This document shows positions 24,587-29,276 of a stretch of DNA of 29,276 bases, in pieces. The stretch comes from an uncultured Eubacteriales bacterium. Lineage in GTDB: Bacteria; Bacillota; Clostridia; Christensenellales; CAG-138. The position numbers and the translations under genes were made by a program. The first letter of the stretch is position 1. Each line of letters opens with the position of its first letter. The notes under the pieces are model-generated. The model had not been told where the DNA came from. It saw only the letters and a list, made by a program, of their open reading frames with translations, and ran no database searches. The stretch spans positions 1 through 29,276 of the forward strand of contig URSN01000011.1 of NCBI GenBank assembly GCA_900550525.1, in the 5' to 3' direction.

Positions 24587-25140
24587 ACCGACAGGATCTC
24601 CTTTTCCTTTTCGGCTATGATCCGGTCGATGTCGCGGATCAGCTCGTCCGTCAGCTTCTGGATCTTCTCCTCCAGGTGCTTCTGGTCGTCCTCGGTCAGC
24701 TCGTTGTTCTTTTTCTGCGCCTTGATCTGCTCGTTGGCGACGCGGCTGATGGCGCGGATGGCGACCTTGCTCTCCTCGCCCTTTTTGCGCACGACCTTGA
24801 CCAGGTCCTTGCGCCGCTCCTCCGTCAGCTCCGGGAACACGAGGCGGATCACCTTGCCGTCGTTGGCGGGGTTGATGCCCAGCTCGGACTTTTGCAGCGC
24901 CTTCTCGATCGCCGGGATGAGCTTGCCGTCCCACGGGGCGATGACCAGCATGCGCGGCTCCGGCACGCTGATGTTGCCGAGCTGGTTGATCGGCGTGGGC
25001 GAGCCGTAGTAATCCACCAGGATGCGGTCGAGCACCTGCGGGTTGGCGCGGCCTGCGCGCAGGCCGCCCAGCTCCTGCTGGAGGACGGAGATCGTTTTGT
25101 TCATTCGTTCCTTAGCATTATCCATCACATCGGTGGCCAT
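24583..25140 (-). CDS. frr: ribosome recycling factor
   Basis: Releases ribosomes from mRNA after termination together with EF-G. The 185-residue product matches the family length, with the motifs LRAGRANPQVLDRI, VDYYGSPTPINQLGNISVPEPR, and the helical KKGEESKVAIRAISRVANEQIKAQKK region. A strong GAGGAGG site precedes the ATG. It lies 51 bp after pyrH, its usual partner. Its stop overlaps a TTG start of the small downstream gene. Confidence 0.98.
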   Translation of the reverse strand: MATDVMDNAKERMNKTISVLQQELGGLRAGRANPQVLDRILVDYYGSPTPINQLGNISVPEPRMLVIAPWDGKLIPAIEKALQKSELGINPANDGKVIRLVFPELTEERRKDLVKVVRKKGEESKVAIRAISRVANEQIKAQKKNNELTEDDQKHLEEKIQKLTDELIRDIDRIIAEKEKEILSV

Positions 25141-25191
25141 GGCGCTTCCTCCTCTGCTTTCTCGATTCTCTTATTCTACAATAAACACGGG

Positions 25192-25896
25192 TCAAGATTC
25201 AACCCCTGCGCCGTCGTCGATGACGGTGCCGGCCTCGCCGCCGTCGCACACGGCCGCGAGCTCGTCCAGCCGGAACACATGGATGGGGATGTGCTGCTCC
25301 CGGCACAGCGTGATGGCGGTCAGGTCGGTGGCCTGGAGATTCTCCTCGATGACGCGCGCGTAGGTCAGGCGGCTGTAGCGCACGGCCAGCGGGTCGATGC
25401 GCGGATCGGCCGAGTAGACGCCGTCCACGTTCTTTGCAAGCAGCAGCACGTCCGCGCCGATCTCCGCCGCGCGCAGCGCCGCGCCCGTATCCGTCGAAAA
25501 GAACGGCGAGCCGGTGCCGCAGGCAAACAGCACCACATGGCCGGAGGCGAGCAGGCTGTGCGCGTCGCGCGCGGTGTATTCGCCGCAGATGCGGTGCATG
25601 GCGATGGCCGATAGCGTCGCGCACGGCACGCCGCGCTTCTCCAGCGCGTCCTGCAGCGCCAGCGAATTGATGGCCGTCGCCAGCATGCCCATGTGGTCCG
25701 CACGGTTGCGCTCCATGTTCCCGGCGCTGCGGCCGCGCAGGATATTGCCGCCGCCGGTCACGATGCCGATCTGCACCCCGCGCGCATACAGCGCCGCGAT
25801 CCGCCAGGCCGTATCCTCAATGGTTTTCTGACAAAGCGGGGCGCTTTCGGATGAGAGCGCCTCGCCGCTGATCTTGAGCAGCACTCTTTTGTACAT
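25192..25896 (-). CDS. pyrH: UMP kinase
   Basis: Phosphorylates UMP to UDP, a hexameric amino-acid-kinase-fold enzyme. The 234-residue product has the N-terminal KRVLLKISGEAL, GIVTGGGNILRG for phosphate binding, ADHMGMLATAINSLAL, and VDGVYSADPRIDPLAVRYSRLTY. The start is the ATG at 25896 with GGAGGAAGGA upstream. It is the first gene of the operon here: rpsB and tsf, which commonly precede pyrH, are absent, and a promoter plus a roughly 200-nt leader with an intrinsic terminator lies upstream instead. Expression may therefore be set by attenuation in that leader. Confidence 0.97.
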   Translation of the reverse strand: MYKRVLLKISGEALSSESAPLCQKTIEDTAWRIAALYARGVQIGIVTGGGNILRGRSAGNMERNRADHMGMLATAINSLALQDALEKRGVPCATLSAIAMHRICGEYTARDAHSLLASGHVVLFACGTGSPFFSTDTGAALRAAEIGADVLLLAKNVDGVYSADPRIDPLAVRYSRLTYARVIEENLQATDLTAITLCREQHIPIHVFRLDELAAVCDGGEAGTVIDDGAGVES

Positions 25897-25941
25897 GTCC
25901 CTGTCCTTCCTCCTTCAATACAGATTCTCCGTAAACCTTTG

Positions 25942-25968
25942 AAAAAAGGAACACGCCAGCGTGTTCCT
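25942..25968 (-). terminator. intrinsic terminator in the pyrH leader (candidate attenuator)
   Basis: A perfect 9-bp stem (AGGAACACG with CGTGTTCCT) and four-base loop CTGG, followed on the minus strand by six or more T. It lies about 45 bp upstream of the pyrH start and downstream of the operon promoter, so it would stop the operon unless overcome. Confidence 0.88.
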
Positions 25969-25973
25969 CAAGT

Positions 25974-26045
25974 TCAGAGCGGACGATGCGCACAGCAGGC
26001 GGCGTGCGCCCTGCTGTTGCCGTAGATCCGCATGGGAAGCCTCAT
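25974..26045 (-). CDS. possible leader peptide upstream of pyrH
   Basis: A 23-codon frame beginning at an ATG at 26045 with AAAGG upstream; a second in-frame ATG at 26033 has GAGG before it. It ends at a TGA five bases before the terminator stem. The product is basic and contains a tandem Cys-Cys. A ribosome reaching the stop codon would cover the 5' arm of the terminator, which is the geometry of translation-dependent attenuation. I do not recognise the peptide, and chance cannot be excluded for so short a frame. Confidence 0.4.
   Translation of the reverse strand: MRLPMRIYGNSRAHAACCAHRPL
25992..26017 (-). repeat. hairpin inside the pyrH leader
   Basis: ACAGCAGG and CCTGCTGT form a perfect 8-bp stem around a ten-base loop. 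It lies wholly within the short open frame and would be melted by a translating ribosome. Confidence 0.6.
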
Positions 26046-26111
26046 ATCCGCCCGCCTTTCCGGCTCACCGGCCGGCAGCGCGCCGTGCGCCCGCCTCCCG
26101 CGGCCGGGTTC

Positions 26112-26140
26112 ATTATATCAGAGCGGCGGAGGAAAAGCAA
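26112..26140 (-). promoter_or_regulatory. promoter of the pyrH operon
   Basis: Minus-strand TATAAT (26112-26117) preceded by TG for an extended -10, and TTGCTT (26135-26140) 17 bp upstream. The predicted start near 26105 gives a leader of about 210 nt. Confidence 0.75.
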
Positions 26141-26228
26141 CAGGCGCAGCCGTGCGCGGCACCGCTGCGGCGGACGTTGCGCCGCAGTGCGCCGCCATCC
26201 CGTCCCACGTCCGATTATTGAAATTGTA
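26140..26228 (-). pseudogene. decayed fragment resembling the linker of the neighbouring polyvalent protein
   Basis: Translated on the minus strand this segment reads Y-N-F-N-N-R-TWDGM-A-A-H-C-G-A and later VPRTA. That lines up with residues 836-862 of the polyvalent protein (YSLNGLTWDEMVARYGA then EPRT), with identity at Y, N, TWD, M, A, GA, A and PRT. The DNA also matches around GTGGGA, ATGG and GCGCAA. It has no start, no domain and no proper end, so I read it as an eroded remnant of a related gene. It abuts the -35 box of the pyrH promoter. Confidence 0.55.
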
Positions 26229-26282
26229 GCTGGTGGAAAGGTCGTTTTTTCTTTTCTTTTGACGATTTCGCCGGAATTTTCC

Positions 26283-26311
26283 TTGACAGCCTCGCCGGTC
26301 TCTGGTATGAT
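26283..26311 (+). promoter_or_regulatory. plus-strand promoter at the element boundary
   Basis: TTGACA (26283-26288) and TATGAT (26306-26311) with a 17-bp spacer, the only strong promoter I see on the plus strand. The predicted start is at about 26318, exactly where a structured RNA candidate begins. Confidence 0.6.
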
Positions 26312-26317
26312 GAGTTT

Positions 26318-26448
26318 GGAGGGTGCAGAACTTCTGTTGCAAGACTCATTTTGAGTAGCGGAATAGGAAGTTGGACTGCCCGTTTAAATCCAGTTTATCG
26401 ATGAGCACATCCATGCTGTTTGGTGTAAACTCTGCACCCGCCTTTTTT
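26318..26448 (+). ncRNA. candidate structured small RNA, about 131 nt
   Basis: The transcript predicted from the plus-strand promoter opens with GGAGGGTGCAGA, which pairs with TCTGCACCCGCC at 26431-26442 (11 pairs with one A-G mismatch). A run of six T follows at once, so the closing stem spans from the first base to the terminator. Internal helices are possible: ACTTC with GAAGT around ACTCA/TGAGT (26330-26371), and GTTTA with TAAAC (26382-26430). No known RNA family is recognised. It would be antisense to the 3' end of the polyvalent-protein gene. Because that DNA also looks protein-coding on the other strand, the case is moderate. Confidence 0.4.
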
Positions 26449-29206
26449 CTCTGTATTTCTCTGTAAGGATATTGGCGTAAGGTTTACGGTTGTCGCCGTT
26501 CTCCACGGCGGCGCGCACCTGGGCCACCATCTCGTCCGTCGCCTTGTCGCTCTCGACGAAGCTGCGGAGGAAGTCGCTCACGCGCTGCTCGTCCCCCGCC
26601 CGCTCCGGCACCGCCTCGTCCCGCGTGCGCGGCTCCGCTCCGGCGGGCTTTGCGCCGTACCGTGCAACCATCTCATCCCACGTCAGGCCGTTTAGGCTAT
26701 ATCGGATATCAGCGTTGCGCCGGTCGAATGTGCCGATATTGTCCGTCGCGCTTTTGAGTTGTGTCCCGTCCAGCACCGCGTAGTGCGTGCCGCCATTTCC
26801 GTCCTGGTAGACCGCGCCGTCGTAGCCGCCGGCCTCCAGCGCCGCGCGCCCCGGTGCCTCTGCCGCCGTGCCGGCCGGATACGGGTTTTCCAGCTTCACA
26901 TACACGGCCTCTCCGTCCTGCAAGGCCGTTTTGCCGTCCAGCACCTCCACCGTCGCGTCCACGCCCTGCCGCACCGCCCGCGGCGTCCCGTCCGCCTGCA
27001 CGACGCCGCTTCTGCCGAACCAGCGCTTGAATTGCTGCGTCTCCGTCTGTTCCAGATAGTTCCTGTTGACAGGAGAGGCCGCGTCGAATATACTATGAAT
27101 GAGGCCGTCGTTGATACGTCCACCGGGGAATTGCACCCCGGCGCGCACTGTCAACGGGAGAGCCTCGTTTTTATTCCAGTAGTAAACCCCCACCTCGCCG
27201 CGCAGTTCCTTTTGCAGCGCATCGTTCAGCAGCTTGGTGACGGCGTTGCCGCGCCCCTGCGCCGACACGATGTGGTTGCTGTCGATCTGCGCTCCGTTTT
27301 GTACTCCGTTCCCGCCAATGCGCACCGCCGCTACCAGCTGCTTGCCGTTGACCTTTCCCCTGACGATCGCCATCACGCTGTCGCCCGGCCGCGTGGCCGA
27401 CTCGATGACCGCCACCGGATGTTCCAGCAGCTCCGGCAGCTGCTTGACCAGCGCCACGCCCAGGTGATGGTCCTCGTTTTTCGTTCCGTTGACCATGTAG
27501 TCCAGGTGCGTCTGGTCGATCGTCATCGGCACGTCGCTCAGGCCGATCTGCCGGTACAGCAGCGGCGACAGCCCGATGAGCAGTGTTACATATTGAGGTA
27601 TCCGCCCCGCCATCCAGTCGTCCACCTGCTCGGCAAACGGCTTGCTGCAATCGTAAATCCTCCCCGGCGCGCTTTCGGTCCCCTCGTCCGCCTTCTGGGA
27701 AAATCGGATGATCGGGTTGCTCTGGTCGAACGTGCCGGCGCGTGCGAAGGCCTTGGCGTACAGCCGCTCCGCCTCCAGCAGCGCCCGCGCCTCCGCGCTG
27801 TTCTGCCCGCGCAGCTTCAGCCGCGCTATGCGGTACTCGCTCCAGTTCAGCACCCGCCCGGCCACGCCGCTGCGCTCGCGCACCAGCCGGTCGATCGCCG
27901 TCTCGTCCCGGAGCAGCTTGTCCTGCACGAACCGCGCCACGAACTCCCGCCGCGCCCCGTCGGGCGACAGCTCCACGCCGCGCGTGGCATACTCCTCCGC
28001 CAGCCCCTCCAGCACCCGGTTGACGTTCAGCTGCGGGTTGAGCCGCTGCGCCAGCTGCACCACATAGTCCGACAGCGCGCCATACTCCGCGCTCCCCTCC
28101 AGATAGTGCGTCAGCTCGTGCCGCAGCACGGTCAGCTCCGGCGCCTCCCCGGCCGGCAGGCGCGTGGCGATATGGATCACGCCGTCCTCATACCGGCCCG
28201 TGAACCCCTCCGGCATCTGCTCGAACACCACCGGCACGCCCAGCCGTTCGCCCAGCGAGACGGCGCGCGCCTGCGCTCCGGCGTCCACGTCCGCCCAGGA
28301 CGGCCTCTGCGCCTCTGTGGCGGCCGTTTGGGCTGTGGATGCATCATTGTCCTGCCCTTTATCCGCAGCGGCTCCTGCGGCCTCCTGCGCGGCCTCAGCG
28401 CCACCCGCGCGCGCCGCCCGCATCTTCGCGTCCACCGCCGCGCGGTCAACGTCCTCCGCGCCCGCCGCGTCCTCCTGCTGCGCCGCCTCGCCCAGCTCCT
28501 GCACAGCGCCGGCGTATTCCCCCTGCCGCCGCTCCTGCTCCAGCAGGCTGTCCCGGTAGGCCTCCGCCTCGTCATAGCTCATCAGCGGCAGCGCGTCCAG
28601 CTCCGCCTGCGTATAGTGGTGGTATCTGCCGTTTACGTAATCATCAACCAGGTCCTCATAGCGCGCCCCGGCGCGGAGCTTCATGAAGTAGATATCCGGA
28701 TCGGTAGCAAAGTCTGGATTCCCTTGCCTGCGCTTAAAATCAATAAAAGCGTCCATCTCCGGGTTGATCCCCCGCGCGTAGGCCACGCGGGCGACCGGCA
28801 CCATGCCGCCCCGGGCATAGGTGTTGACCAGGAAGCGCCCATAGCAGTCCAGCCGGTCCCCGCCGAGCGCAATCGCGTGGAACAGGATATCCAGCCCTGC
28901 CTTTTTCCTGCTATCCGCTCTGCCATTCTTAAAGACTGCGACAATGTTCCCGCTCGGCTGCACCGCCCCGCCGGCCGTCCACTCCGGGTTCGAGATAGTT
29001 GTGGCGCCCACGAGATCGTCCACGCTCTGCGGGTCCACCGAAGCGCCGTTCGGGTTCTCCGCGCGCATCCGGTTGAGCGCGTCGCTGAACGCCTGGTGAT
29101 CCTCGGTAACAGAAAGGCCGAAGTCTGTAACTCCGGCCTGCGTCAATCTCTCTCGCGATTCGGTTAATACATATAGACCATCTCGGCGTACTGTTCGTCC
29201 GTCCAC
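26384..29206 (-). CDS. polyvalent phage/mobile-element protein with HExxH zincin and MuF-C-like regions, C-terminus frameshifted
   Basis: About 940 residues. The N-terminal part (60-180), with GGDRLDCYGRFLVNTYARGG and DIYFMKLR, recalls an acyltransferase-like region of such proteins. A charged Ala/Glu-rich linker follows (220-305), then a metallopeptidase region with HELTHYLEG (His363, Glu364, His367) and a possible third ligand in AEEYA (404-405). Residues 515-715 resemble MuF C-terminal regions. Residues 719-837 resemble ADP-ribosyltransferase regions of polyvalent proteins (TETQQFKRWFG, ending LKSATDNIGTFD). The boundary motif GTFDxxNxxIRxS occurs twice (491-503 and 825-837). After Lys921, at an A6 run, the frame reads 19 unlikely residues; a -1 shift gives a 32-residue acidic/hydrophobic tail ending at 26346. 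The GTG at 29206 overlaps the upstream gene and lacks a proper site, so the start is uncertain. Such proteins are usually injected or secreted effectors of phages and integrative elements. Confidence 0.7.
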   Translation of the reverse strand: MDGRTVRRDGLYVLTESRERLTQAGVTDFGLSVTEDHQAFSDALNRMRAENPNGASVDPQSVDDLVGATTISNPEWTAGGAVQPSGNIVAVFKNGRADSRKKAGLDILFHAIALGGDRLDCYGRFLVNTYARGGMVPVARVAYARGINPEMDAFIDFKRRQGNPDFATDPDIYFMKLRAGARYEDLVDDYVNGRYHHYTQAELDALPLMSYDEAEAYRDSLLEQERRQGEYAGAVQELGEAAQQEDAAGAEDVDRAAVDAKMRAARAGGAEAAQEAAGAAADKGQDNDASTAQTAATEAQRPSWADVDAGAQARAVSLGERLGVPVVFEQMPEGFTGRYEDGVIHIATRLPAGEAPELTVLRHELTHYLEGSAEYGALSDYVVQLAQRLNPQLNVNRVLEGLAEEYATRGVELSPDGARREFVARFVQDKLLRDETAIDRLVRERSGVAGRVLNWSEYRIARLKLRGQNSAEARALLEAERLYAKAFARAGTFDQSNPIIRFSQKADEGTESAPGRIYDCSKPFAEQVDDWMAGRIPQYVTLLIGLSPLLYRQIGLSDVPMTIDQTHLDYMVNGTKNEDHHLGVALVKQLPELLEHPVAVIESATRPGDSVMAIVRGKVNGKQLVAAVRIGGNGVQNGAQIDSNHIVSAQGRGNAVTKLLNDALQKELRGEVGVYYWNKNEALPLTVRAGVQFPGGRINDGLIHSIFDAASPVNRNYLEQTETQQFKRWFGRSGVVQADGTPRAVRQGVDATVEVLDGKTALQDGEAVYVKLENPYPAGTAAEAPGRAALEAGGYDGAVYQDGNGGTHYAVLDGTQLKSATDNIGTFDRRNADIRYSLNGLTWDEMVARYGAKPAGAEPRTRDEAVPERAGDEQRVSDFLRSFVESDKATDEMVAQVRAAVENGDNRKPYANILTEKYREKRRVQSLHQTAWMCSSINWI

Positions 29207-29276
29207 CCCTCCTGGCGATAAAGCTCCGCCTCGCGGGGATCCGCTTCCACTGCCTCCCGAATCTGCTCTTCCGTCA
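29164..29276 (-). CDS. C-terminal end of an unidentified gene (partial)
   Basis: A minus-strand frame enters from the window edge and stops at a TAA at 29164-29166. The visible 36 residues are acidic and Tyr-rich, with REAVEADPREAELYRQEGW and a terminal AEMVYMY. It overlaps the first codons of the polyvalent protein as annotated. It is probably part of the same mobile element; function cannot be read from this fragment. Confidence 0.6.
   Translation of the reverse strand, partial: TEEQIREAVEADPREAELYRQEGWTDEQYAEMVYMY

Noticed and set aside
24587..24934. N-terminal extension of the small frame between frr and uppS
   Set aside because: The frame stays open backwards through frr, but that part is a Gly/Arg/Gln-rich shadow of the frr codons. 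Only the part beyond the frr stop looks like protein.
26318..26448. Retron-type RNA (terminal inverted repeats resembling a1/a2)
   Set aside because: The end-to-end pairing is suggestive, but no reverse transcriptase lies downstream on the plus strand.
26440..26452. Classical A-AAA-AAG programmed -1 frameshift site
   Set aside because: In the zero frame the codons are GAA AAA AGG, so the A-site codon would not re-pair well after slipping, and the downstream stimulatory structure is unclear. Mutation, simple slippage or read error are equally likely.
26759..29167. An 802-codon open frame on the plus strand
   Set aside because: It is antisense to the polyvalent-protein gene, and its composition (Arg, Leu, His, Pro) is that of a GC-rich shadow. 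There is no ribosome binding site or domain.
1..29276. CRISPR array or insertion sequence
   Set aside because: I saw no regularly spaced direct repeats, no cas-like proteins and no transposase with terminal repeats.

Overview
The window looks like chromosomal DNA of a GC-rich member of the Clostridia (Bacillota). The reasons are a PolC-type replicative polymerase, a membrane-anchored RNase Y, and the pyrH-frr-uppS-cdsA-dxr-rseP-ispG-polC gene order typical of that class. All confident genes lie on the minus strand, so transcription runs from high to low coordinates. I cannot assign a genus.

Layout in the direction of transcription. (1) 29276-26346: the end of one gene, then a large polyvalent protein of phage or mobile-element type. 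It combines a possible acyltransferase-like region, an HExxH zincin, a MuF-C-like region and a degenerate ADP-ribosyltransferase-like region. Its last codons are out of frame after an A6 run, and a decayed copy of one of its linkers lies just beyond it. A candidate plus-strand structured RNA overlaps its 3' end. (2) 26140-15461: the pyrH operon (UMP kinase, ribosome recycling factor, a small unrecognised protein, undecaprenyl-PP synthase, CDP-DAG synthase, DXP reductoisomerase, RseP protease, IspG, PolC). The genes are tightly spaced, with several ATGA-type overlaps. It is preceded by a strong promoter and a roughly 200-nt leader holding a short open frame and an intrinsic terminator, which suggests attenuation. 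The usual rpsB-tsf pair is not upstream. (3) 15458-12487: RNase Y with its own promoter, a family M19 dipeptidase, and a solitary tRNA-Trp(CCA) with its own promoter and terminator.

(4) 12287-366: a sugar-utilisation locus. A LacI-family regulator gene has its own promoter and terminator. It is followed by an operon for a sugar-binding lipoprotein, two ABC permeases, a short-chain dehydrogenase, an IlvD/Edd-family dehydratase, an intracellular GH5 glycoside hydrolase, xylose isomerase and xylulokinase. The operon promoter is flanked by two matched LacI-type palindromes whose centres are exactly 160 bp apart. No ATPase gene is present, so the transporter presumably shares a distant MsmX-type ATPase. 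Together these genes point to import of a short xylose-containing or related oligosaccharide, hydrolysis inside the cell, and entry of xylose into the pentose phosphate pathway. The dehydrogenase and dehydratase suggest an additional oxidative branch.

Intergenic regions carry several long perfect hairpins without U-tracts (9-44, 9204-9237, 13651-13685). Non-coding stretches above 300 bp are 1-365, 10694-11078, 12108-12523 and about 25897-26345. I saw no CRISPR array, rRNA or insertion sequence.
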